Assembly: GCA_930367215.1 (NCBI GenBank) | Contig: OV884059.1 | Span: forward strand, 236,529,803-236,593,802 | Origin: Pollenia angustigena | Taxonomy: Eukaryota; Arthropoda; Insecta; Diptera; Polleniidae | Length of the DNA stretch: 64,000 bases | Direction of reading: 5' to 3' | Part shown: piece after piece, positions 33,500 to 42,955 of the stretch | Layout: every line of letters starts with the position of its first letter | Numbering within the stretch: position 1 is the stretch's first letter | Position numbers and translations under genes: made by a program | Notes under the pieces: model-generated | Told to the model about the DNA's origin: nothing | Database searches by the model: none | What the model saw: only the letters and a program-made list of their open reading frames with translations

Positions 33500-34535
33500 G
33501 GCGGCATTTATACAATGATTTTTAAGAAATGTTTTTTTATTTGTCAACGAATTCGGAATTCATGATTTCTGTTCTTCGTGTTTTTTTCTTATTTTATTGT
33601 CATTTTGCTATTAGGTTTAAAAACAAAACAATAAAAAAGACGTGTCTCAAAAATGATCATCTAAATGTAAAAAGTGATATGTAACGAATGCCATTACTGA
33701 TATATCGGAGATACTTTAGATTTTCCGATACATCGATATGGCGATGTTTTGCTGTCGATACGACGAAACTTTTTATTTGTTTTTGGAGTATTTTTGAACA
33801 AATAATTTAATTTTCTATGCTTATTTTTTGAATAGCAACTAGGAGAAAAAACACATTGAAAAGCAAAGCATAAAATTAAAACAGAATAATAAAATTATAT
33901 ATTTATTTTTTTTTTTCTGGGTCAATTATAAAAACTTTATTGTAATCGTTGATCTTTATATGTGGAAATAACAGTTCATCTTTAGGATCTATACCAAGTA
34001 CAATAATAAGAAGAGGCAAAACAAAAGTACAACGTAAAATTTAAATTGTTTCATATAATAAATGAATCAACGCAGATGGAAAATAGTTCGAAGTCTCGAA
34101 ATTTAGCGGTGAGTTCTAAATAAAAGAATTTATCTACAACTCTTTACTCTTGATGCAATGCTTGAATATTTCAAAGACAATCGAATGCAATTATAACTAT
34201 CGAAAAAAAAAACATTTTGGCAGCACTGTAAAAAATTTGCATTTGTTTACAATTGAAGCACAGCCGCGAATAAAATTGTAAAAGCCACTTTTTGCAAAAT
34301 CTTTTTTTTTTTTTTGCAATAACACTGTGCAAGAAATTGACACTTTTTTTTGAGACAACCCGGGCACATGGCGATTAAACATAATTCGGGTACGCTGAAT
34401 CCAGTGGTGGTCTCGGTTTTTTAGATTGGCTCTGGTTTTCGAGATATATCGTAATTGGGAAATGGAGGAGGTTGCACAACATATATTCGCGTAACTCAAA
34501 AACGGTTTAGTTTATTGAAATTACTAAAAAATAAA

Positions 34536-36122
34536 TTAGAGTGCTATATTCGGCTGTGCCGAATCTTTGATACCCTCCACCGACACTTCGAATGTTTTAG
34601 GAGTAATATCTGTATGATGTCTATTTATTATTATAATCTTTGTAAAAACAGACATCTGCATTAAAATTTGTTGCGGTTTAGACCTATATAAAATTATTGA
34701 TCGACAATCAGAATCAATTTTAAAAAGTTTGAGTAGAATATCAGTTTAAGATGAACTTAAATGATTTTCAAGAGAACAAATTATATAAAAGCCATGGTAA
34801 GCTATGAACCAATAATCCCAAATTCTGCAGAACGATTTCTGGTATTAAAACACATAAATTTCAATACAGCGGTGCAATTAGTTTAAGCGTTTGCAGTAAA
34901 CTTCAGAAGGCTGCTAAAATGGAATCTAAGGAAAATTATAGACCGTATATCACAAAATTGCATAACATTTTTTCTGGCCATATGAAGCTAAACTGGAAGA
35001 AAGTTTACCGCGTATTTAATTATTTTACCAGAGTGAGCTTTATATGAGGCCTATGGTAAGTTATGTACCGATCTTCACCAAATTTCACAGTGTCATTTCT
35101 AGTTCTATAAAACTGTGATGTATCAAATTTTGTTATGATAGCGTTATTTTTTACGTTTTTTGGCGTACTAAGCTGTTTTCCGGGAGTAAGGTTTATATGG
35201 GGCCTAGGGTAAATTATGAACTGATCTTCACGAAATTTCACAGTCTTATTTCTAGTCCTGTAAAACTTATATGTTCCAAATTTTGTTATGATAGCATTAT
35301 TTTTTACGTATTTAGGTTTACTAAGCTGTTTTCCGGGAGTAAGGTTTATATGGGGCCTATGGTAAATTATGGACCGATCTTCACGAAATTTCACATTCTT
35401 ATTTTTAGTTCTAAAAAATTTTGATGTACCAAATTTTGTTATGATAGCATTATTTTTTACGGATTTAGGCGTACTAAACTGTTTTCTGGAAGTAGATTTT
35501 ATATGGGGCCTATGGTAAATTATGGACCGATCTTCACGAAACTTAATAGTTTCATTTCTAGTCCTATTTAACTGTGACGTGCCAAAATTTGTTATGATAG
35601 CATTGTTAGTTAGGGTTTTAGGCTTACTATACTGTTTTCCGGGAGTAGGGCTTATATGGGGCCTAGGGTAAATCATGGACGGATCTTCAAGAAATTTTAC
35701 AGCGTGATTTTCAGTTAAATAAACCGAACTGTTGCGAAATCTTATATCATTCTGTGCATTTTTTCACCATTTATGTTAGTTTTTGTAACAAAATTATCAA
35801 TTTTTTTTTGGTGGTTGTTCCACATTTTGATTCATAGCTCAGATTCTATTGAACCGATTTTGCTGGATTTCAATCCCAAACTGCTTAGGATAACTACAAG
35901 GAATTTGACACCAAGTTTGTTTATTTCTTTTGAGTTTTTCGAAAGTGAGCGTGTTTTCAACAGACGGACAGACAGACGGACATGGCTAAATCGACTTAAA
36001 ATTACTCAAGGACCCAGAATATATATATACTTTATAGGGTCTGAGATGAATAATAAAAAAGTTTCACACGGAATGACAAACTTAATATACCCTCTTCACA
36101 ACTAATTGTGGTGGAGGGTATA
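34536..36122 (-). mobile_element. DINE-1/HINE-like Helentron (copy H2)
   Basis: Reverse-oriented relative of H1, with the same 5' hairpin region (TATACCCTCCACCACAATTA at 36122 reading leftward), (GTCY)n tract (35960..35983), 153-bp tandem units and 3' hairpin TTCGGCTGTGCCGAA. The last bases past the hairpin (CTAACTTG in H1) are cut to TCTAATTT, so the 3' tip is truncated or mutated. It has one 153-bp unit fewer than H1. Confidence 0.8.
35020..35690 (-). repeat. 153-bp central tandem repeats of H2 (4.4 units)
   Basis: Unit starts (minus strand) at about 35685, 35532, 35379, 35226 and 35073: exactly 153 bp apart. As in H1 a frame stays open (35020..35676, 218 codons) because the unit is a multiple of three. 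Confidence 0.85.
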
Positions 36123-36414
36123 AAAACGAAATTCCGAAATAAAATTTCCTTTAAAAAAAGTAAAATTTTTTTCTAATATGAGCAGTCGTTTTTGAAACAA
36201 AATTTTTTTTGCCAAAATTTCGAAATTTTTGTCTTTTTAAAATTCATAAAAAATTAAACAAATCAGCTAGGCTTCTAATTTTTTGCAGACATATAAAAAA
36301 CAAAGCAGCAAACAAAACATGCCATAAATTATTAAATCATTAATCTGTTACCAACTTTTGATTTTATTCACAAAAGTCGAAAAATTTTAATTAATTTAGG
36401 AATTTCATAAAACG

Positions 36415-37080
36415 CAGTATTTGTATGGAGCCCCCCTTAAAAGTGGTCATAAGGGGCAAGTATGTTTCGAGAAAATGTTAAGAACAAAAAACTAATTGAG
36501 GTCAGTCATACATGTTATCATACTAGGGGCGACTCCTGGGCATTTATGGGACTTTTTTTAAATATATTTTTAGTCTGCATTGAATATTTTGTATGGGAGC
36601 CCCCTTAAAGAATGGAGATAGAGGGTAGGTATGTTAGAAATAAGTGATTGAGACGAAAAATAAAGTGGGGTTGGTCATACATTCGATCCATCTAGGGGCA
36701 TCCTGGGCGCTGTAGGTGCCAAATTTAAGAATTTTATTAATCCGCCATATTTGTGTGGGAGCCCCCTAAGGGGTGGAGATATATGGTAAGAATGTTTTAA
36801 GAAAATGTTAAGAACATAAAACTAATGGAGGTCTGTCATACATTTTATCCCCCTAGCGGCGATTCCTTGGCAGTTATGGGACTTTTTATTCAATATATTT
36901 CTTATCGGTATTGACTATTTTGTATGGCAGCCCCCTTAAGGAATGGAGATAGCGGGTAGGTATGTTAGAAATAAATGATTAAGGGGAAAAATAAAGTGGG
37001 ATTGGTTATACCCCACATATATTTGATCCATCTAGAAGCATCCTAGGCACTGCAGCAGCCAAATTTAAGAATTTGAACCA
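36415..37080 (+). repeat. About 165-bp tandem array with dimeric (A-B-A-B) order
   Basis: Four units begin with GTATGGGAGCCCCCTTAA-like motifs near 36423, 36592, 36755 and 36920. Units 1 and 3 share GAAAATGTTAAGAACA, CATACAT and GGGACTTTTT; units 2 and 4 share GGGTAGGTATGTTAGAAATA and ATCCATCTAG. The array is therefore a duplicated dimer of about 330 bp. It resembles Helitron core repeats, but no matching ends were found. Confidence 0.7.
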
Positions 37081-37561
37081 TACATATAAAATATTGTATA
37101 TTAAAGCTGCACCAAAAAAAAAAATATGCAGAGTCACGTAAACAAGGATTTTAAAGAGCAGAAAAGTCAGAGTGCAGCTAAGATTGATTTTTTTATGAAA
37201 ATAACTCTAAAATGCCAAAAATGTTGGTCATTTTAAACGTGCAGGTTAAGAAAGTGCAATTAAAAAAGAAATTTGTAAAAAGTGTACTTAAACAAGAGGC
37301 AGTTAAGTCAAAACTACTGTAATCTCCCTTACACTGTAATTTTTTATAATAAACAATTTACTCTACTCGATTTTTGTTAATTTTAACTTGAATTCGGCGA
37401 TATTTTTGTTTAAGTATTGGTATCGCATAGGCAATAAGCCGTATCGTTACATCCCTAGTAAAAAGGTTTTGGTAGCAGTTTAAAAAAAAATTATATAAAG
37501 ACATGTTTTAAAATCATCGTATAAGTGCCGCAGAATAAACTAGCTTTGACATTGCTATAAA

Positions 37562-38186
37562 GGCGACATTTATACAACGATTTTTCAAACATGCCTTTTT
37601 TAATTTTCTTTCAAAGCTGCTACCAATATCTTTTTACATTTACATAAATTCATTTGATACATGTCGTTTTATTATTTTTGTTTCAAAAAACGAACAAAAT
37701 AATAAAATGCAATAGCAAAATTTGAAGCGACAGTCAAAGAAATTTAAAAAACACATGAATTGCGTATTTTTTTTTTAACCTTCTTTCTTCTCTAACGATT
37801 TCATCTCTAAATAAGGCCAATTTCACCAAGTTCAGTTAAAACTAACTAACTATAATTATAAGTGTTGATCGACCTTTTTTGATTACTCTAAATAGTTTAT
37901 ATAGTTTCCTATATGAAGGCTTTTAAGGTAATTAATTTAATGTAAATAAAAGATTATTTATGTATTTCATTTTCAATAAAGTCCGACGTTTCGTTGGTAT
38001 ACTTTCCAACTTCTTCAGAGATTGAGTTTTTATTAAAATTATAATCTTTTTCGTATGTGTAACTATAATATTTACTTTCAGTTAACAATATATTTTTGAA
38101 AGTTATAACTGATGGTTAATTATAACTGAACTTGGTGAAATTGGCCGTTAAAGACATTTCTTAAAAATGATCGTATAAATGCCGCC
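37562..38186. mobile_element. GGCGRCATTTATAC MITE, second copy
   Basis: GGCGACATTTATACAACGAT at the left and the complement of GATCGTATAAATGCCGCC at the right. It contains the 37815..38146 element. Its intact AATGTAAAAAGAT (minus strand, 37628..37640) is the empty site for the hAT at 33675. Confidence 0.65.
37815..38146. mobile_element. Harbinger-like MITE with GGCCAATTTCACC ends
   Basis: GGCCAATTTCACCAAGTTCA at the left and its near-perfect complement at the right, with AACTGAACTT continuing in the arms. TAA lies on the left and TTAA on the right, so a TWA duplication is possible but not clean. A 59-bp relative lies at 56844..56902. Confidence 0.65.
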
Positions 38187-38287
38187 ATTGTTTTGGGATA
38201 TACAGGTTGGCACAGACTGAGCTACATACAAGGTTTGAATTCTTTATAACTTTTATAATTACTACTTTAATAAACAACAACACAATA

Positions 38288-38800
38288 GTGTATAGAGTAC
38301 TATGCATTACTCTGATGTGTGTGTAAAAAAAAAATTACCATAGACCCACGTTTTAATACACCGATCGACTCTGATTCACACTTCTGAGTCGATCTAACAA
38401 TGTCTGTCCGTCCAGCTGGCTGACTGGTTTTCTATCCAAACTTGTTATATTAGTAAATATTTAGATTAACTGCCTGTTTTTCAAACTAAAATAAAAAATT
38501 TTGTTTAGAAATTTTTCATTTTATTTTTAAAAACAGGCAGTAAATTTTGCTCAAAAATATTTTATAGCAACATAAATTGGTTTCCCAAGCTATTTTAAAA
38601 TCGGTAAATATTTGATCACAGCTCTCATACAAATACCACTCCTGAAAATAGCTTTATGTGCAATAACTTTGTAATAACTGTTGGCAATGACACTTAATTT
38701 TGCGAAATGAACTTTTAAATAGAATTGACCATATGTCTCATAAAGACCCCCTCTCCTAATTATGCCTTTTATAATATAGATAGATTTGTATGCTTTTCCT
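38288..38800 (+). mobile_element. Helentron fragment, decayed
   Basis: CACAATAGTGTATAGAGTAC, GAGTCGATCTAACAATG and TCTGTCCGTCCAG follow the order of the 5' part of H4 and H5. Further on, ACAGCTCTCATACAAATACC resembles Helentron internal sequence. A 79-bp MITE interrupts it at 38466. No 3' hairpin was found. Confidence 0.45.
38466..38544. mobile_element. 79-bp MITE with ACTGCCTGTTTTT ends
   Basis: TTAACTGCCTGTTTTTC and the complement of AAAAACAGGCAGTAAA. The same terminal motif bounds the element at 4093..4233, but the interiors differ. Confidence 0.55.
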
Positions 38801-39322
38801 TAATAGTACAGTTAGCAAACTGAACAATATTTTATTTTTGTATTAGACATTCAAAAAATACCAAATCCAATAAATAATAAATATTTTTAAGAAATCTTTT
38901 TGTATGAGTTCTCTGTTGGAAACTGGAATAATAAAAATACTTAACATTCAGCGAAAAATATTAAACTTGTATATTTCGAAAATGTCACATCTATTTGTTG
39001 CTTAAATTTCAACCACGTGACAGAAAAATGCATGATACGAAAAATAAACCTGTGAGTAAAACTGGGAATCATATACTATACCTATGCAAACATACAATAT
39101 TTGTGTATGTTTGAAAATAAGAAAAATAATTCCAACTAATAATTTGTGAAAATTATAAAAACCCCCAAAATAATTTTCCAAATTTACAAAGTTTTTTTAG
39201 ATTTAAAAAAATATGTATGCCAGCAGAAAATAAACTTCAAAACAAACGTGTTAAACTATTCTTACCAACATACTTCAATAACTTTTACTTTCTTTTAAAA
39301 AAATGCACAAATTTTAAGCACT
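38801..39322. other. Non-coding, nothing recognised
   Basis: AT-rich stretch between a Helentron fragment and a MITE. Confidence 0.4.
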
Positions 39323-39552
39323 GGGGTCAAATTCTGGCAGTCGTGATCGAATACTTTTTCCATTCGACAGCAATTTAATTTGCTATTCTCTCAGTCGATA
39401 CTTAACAAATCGACATTATTTTTAGTGTTATAAAGCATTTATTTGAGTTTTCACAACACTGGAATACTAATTTTCATTCGACTGAAAGAATAAGAAATAA
39501 AATTGCTTTCGAATCGAAAAATTATTCGAACACGACTACCAAAATTAGCCCC
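39323..39552. mobile_element. MITE with GGCAGTCGTGATCGAAT ends, compact copy
   Basis: GGGGTCAAATTCTGGCAGTC and right end complement GGGGCTAATTTTGGTAGTCG; the arms continue with GTGATCGAATA. Internal TTTTCACAACACTG is shared with the filled copy at 5771..6500. Confidence 0.75.
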
Positions 39553-39633
39553 GTGAAAATATTCTAGAAAGTATATCTGAATATATATAATATATAATAT
39601 AATAATATATTAAATTTTCATAATCAAAAAAAA

Positions 39634-40198
39634 CAAGTGAGAAATTGTAGTCGGTCGGTCGAGCTTGACCACTGAATACCCTGCCACAGAATTAGATAAA
39701 AAAAAATTTAGGAGTTAGCCCTATTTGGGTCTCTTGGCAATCACGGACCCACAATAACAAGTTTCCAAGCTTTTTGTATGGGAGCTATATAGACCGATTC
39801 TATTAAAATTTGGTAAGGTTATACCTATAAGCACGTGTATAATATTTTTGAATTAAATTAAATCTAAATACCAGAATTATATGATTTTTAGACCCAATAC
39901 TCTATTTCCAAAAAAAGTCTGTATAATCCCTTCACAAAATTATAAGCCAATTCTCACCATTTTCAACAGGCCTGACAATTAAAATATGCAAACCAAAAAA
40001 TTCATTGAAATATCTCTAAAAATGCGTGCTGTACTTTGTACACGAGGTTTTAATAGACAGTCACCTAGAAAGCCGCACAGACGGATGTATGTACATCGTT
40101 AGATCGAAATTTGGCTAGTAGCAATATATCTATGTGCTACATACAATAGCTTAACCGGATAATACCCTTCCCACCTATGAATGTAGGTGTAGGGTATA
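39634..40198 (-). mobile_element. Helentron (copy H3), minus strand
   Basis: On the minus strand it starts TATACCCTACACCTACATTC (40197 leftward) and ends with hairpin GGTCAAGCTCGACC, then CTCACTTG (39634). Subterminal GGGTATTCAGTGGTC precedes the hairpin. It has no tandem core and is shorter than H1. Confidence 0.65.
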
Positions 40199-41283
40199 AT
40201 TAGATGCAAAAACCTTGAACTAGAAATTGTCATTGACATATGATAAAATCTGAAAATAAAAAAATCTCCATATTGAAATCTTGATTAAAGAAAAAAACCA
40301 ATATTCAAGATGTTTGCACAATAATCCAAAATAAAATGAACAAAAAAGGCAGAAAAGAAGATAAATAAGCATACTTTTTTTTTTTTGTTTTTAATTTAAA
40401 ACAACAGTGTGGCAAAAAAGAAAAAGAAAAGAAACAAAAAGTTAATAAAAATAGTAAAACCTGTTAATTTTATTATTATGCCATTATTAATAAAAATATT
40501 TAAATTGTATTTTATTTTATTAACTTGATTTGTAGCAAATTATAAATAAATTTTTAAACGATTGCTTGTGACGTATTTAAAATATTTAAATTTGAAATGA
40601 AAAATAGTTAATTATGTTAATTAAAGTGCTGCCACTTACAAGTGTTTTAACAAAAGAAAGCAAATTCATAAAGTTGACCGCATCAGAGGGACAAAAGGTA
40701 CCCAGCGGCGAACTTTGCATACTGAATCACATCTCTTCAGTGAAGTGTGTATCACTTTGTGTTCAATGAATTCCAGCTTACAAAGTGTATGACGGAAGTG
40801 TATGGAATTTACAAAAATGAATTTCGTTGATCTTTTATAATGTATGTGTCCCGTTATTTTTCATTTGCTACTTTGTTAAGTAGTTAATTTTTAATAAGGA
40901 CCAATCTAAAAATATATCGCTAGTTAAACATATATTTTGTCAATTTATAACGAAAGTCTGGTTTGAATGTCCTAAAAATCTAACATTCTGAAATAATGTG
41001 AAAGTCCAAAAAGTCTAGCTGCTTACAATGTGTGTGAAGTAGTGTGCAGGACGCCTTCGACTTACCCACAAAGTAAGCGAGATTATGTATAGACTGTCTG
41101 CTGCCTGCTTACAATGTGTGCGAAGCAGTGTGCAGTGAGCTTTCTACCTTCCCACGAAGTAAGCAATGCATTTGAAAAAGTATACTAGGTTGTAATTGAC
41201 ATTGTGTGCATTACTATCTTACTCGTGTTTATCACATCATCGCTTCTGTAATCGACAAATTCGAAACTGGGTATAGCCATCAT
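40199..41283. other. Non-coding with an 85-bp tandem duplication
   Basis: Mostly AT-rich. From 40670 the GC content rises. CTGCTTACAATGTGTG units lie at 41019 and 41104, giving a tandem pair. No gene recognised. Confidence 0.45.
41018..41175 (+). repeat. About 85-bp tandem duplication
   Basis: Both units carry CTGCTTACAATGTGTGYGAA, GTAGTGTGCAG or GCAGTGTGCAG, and CCCACRAAGTAAGC. The units differ at several sites. Confidence 0.65.
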
Positions 41284-41427
41284 CAGTGTTACCGTCGGTT
41301 ATTTTTAAAAACTACCAAAAAAAAGGGGATATCTACAAAAAAGTGGCACCAAAAAGGGGATTTAAAAAAAATGAGCACATCTTTTAAAATTAATATAAGA
41401 ACACCACATTATGTTTTTTTTTACTTA

Positions 41428-41662
41428 TGTCAGCGATACATCCCCAAAATACAACCGTGTAGGTTATGATACTTGTTGCTGGTTGACTGCGAGGTGAAGA
41501 AGGATTGAATACAAGGCAGCTGACAAGTGCGGACGTGTTTTTAAATTCGTTTTATTAATTATATTTTTCTTAAAGTTTTGTTTTAATAACTATGAATAAA
41601 GTTATTTTATGAATTATTAAATAATCCGTTTAGTTATTTTATTCAAGAATTGGTGTGTGACA
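41428..41662 (+). repeat. 5' LTR of the gypsy element
   Basis: TGTCAGCGATACATCCCC... to ...TTGGTGTGTGACA. It should hold the promoter; AATAAAG (41595 region) is a polyadenylation signal candidate. The bases just after the LTR (ACTTCAGAAGTGAG) do not start with the usual TGG of a tRNA primer site. Confidence 0.95.
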
Positions 41663-41710
41663 ACTTCAGAAGTGAGATTACCCCGTGCTCGTATGCATAT
41701 ACATTCGTAA

Positions 41711-42940
41711 TTGTTGCAGACACTACAGATGCCTATTTTTTCCAATATGAAAATTAATACACTGCGTAAAAAGTGTAAAGCGGCTGGCTTGCCGACGAAT
41801 GGAGGCCGGAGCGATTTAATTGAACGTTTAGAGGAAAACTGCGACAGGACATCATTTGTCAGTTGTATTTTCGACCCATCACGGATTTCATCCCCTACGT
41901 CACCAACACGCACCATTTCTGAAACACTTGAATCAAACGCGACGTAAATACCGCACACTTTGTCTCTGCCAATGGCAACGTCATCGGAGTCTATAATTTA
42001 TACTACACGTCCTATATGTACATCGTTTGTACAATCGTCAAACAACAACAACAACACAACACAACAGTATTTGACGGCCACTTCAAATTTACAAACGTAT
42101 CAAATACCAAATGTTGACCAACAAAATGTTGCAGGCGATACGACTTCATCGAACATTAATAGGTATGCGCCACAGGCAAACAATCGTTATTTTGAATTTC
42201 AGCAACAAGCTCCTGGTAGAGGAAACTTTTGCTCGTTGCCTGTACGGAGTTTGGCTGCACAGGATGTTTCACAACAAAATGTTGCCAATAATAGTTATAA
42301 TTATCGGCCTCATGTTGAACAAGACTACACAGTCGCAAATTGTCTGATAGACACCGTCAATCGGAATTGTTTTACTTACGCTGGCATGCACGATCCAAAT
42401 CGTCAGAATATAAATAAACACACAACAGACACAAGTGCTGGTATTCATTGTTGTGGCAGCATACATGAAAACAACATTTATGCGAACAATTCTCAACACA
42501 GGAACATGAATTTTGTTGCGGATACAAGTCAAAGGTGTGGCAATGTTTATAAACGTAATTATGAGCAACCAAGCACGCCAAGTTTTGTCGTAAGTGGAGC
42601 GTATGATATGGGAAACATAAATCAGAATAATTCGGATAATACACCTGGTTGTACACCTCAAAGGCGGGTAATGTTTTCTATGCCATCAACGCCAATGGTT
42701 CATTTGCATAATAACGAAATGGACCAAAGAAGAAATTTGGAGTCTAATTACAACTTTAATAATGGGTATGCAAACGTACGCGAACTGGTTTCGTTATTAC
42801 CAGAATTCAACCCTACGTCAGTATCGTCGCTAACTGCAGGACAATTTATTAATCGTATCGAAATTTTACGAAACGCCTATCGATGGAATGATGAAATTTT
42901 AATTTTCGCCGTTCAGCAAAAAATGCAGGGTGCTGCTTAG
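41711..42940 (+). pseudogene. gag: gypsy gag with SAP-like N terminus, two in-frame stops
   Basis: Structural polyprotein region in the same frame as pol. Near its start (41747..41850) MKINTLRKKCKAAGLPTNGG continues into SDLIERL, a SAP-type fold signature associated with DNA/RNA binding and unusual in Gag. A TAA at 41945..41947 ends the first stretch. The next open part (from 41960) is Asn/Gln-rich, with capsid-like sequence toward 42860, and is ended by TAG at 42938..42940. Capsid sequence continues directly past that stop into the ORF called pol. Both stops sit in frame, so as written Gag would be truncated. Confidence 0.8.
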
Positions 42941-42955
42941 TACTGGATCGATTCT

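Larger units (their letters stand above)
33675..37457. mobile_element. hAT-type element with 8-bp duplication GTAAAAAG, carrying H2
   Basis: Flanked by GTAAAAAG at 33667..33674 and 37458..37465. Ends are TGATATGTAACGAATGCC and, complemented, TAGGGATGTAACGATACGG: imperfect but related TIRs. The neighbouring MITE copy has a single ATGTAAAAAG at the same place, confirming the duplication. Inside are the Helentron H2 and the 165-bp tandem array. No hAT transposase was recognised. Confidence 0.65.
33500..37531. mobile_element. GGCGGCATTTATAC MITE, split by a 3.8-kb hAT
   Basis: Left end GGCGGCATTTATACAATGAT; right end complement GCGGCACTTATACGATGATT. Without the insertion it is about 241 bp. A second, uninterrupted-at-this-site copy begins 30 bp away (37562..38186) and shows the empty site. 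Confidence 0.65.

Noticed and set aside
41284..41427. 8-bp target duplication for the foldback element
   Set aside because: The flanks (GCCATCAT and ATTGCATG) do not match, so no duplication is claimed.
42938..42940. Retroviral-type programmed read-through at the TAG
   Set aside because: The stop lies inside capsid sequence, not at a gag-pol border, and no obvious downstream pseudoknot was seen; kept only as one option in the finding.
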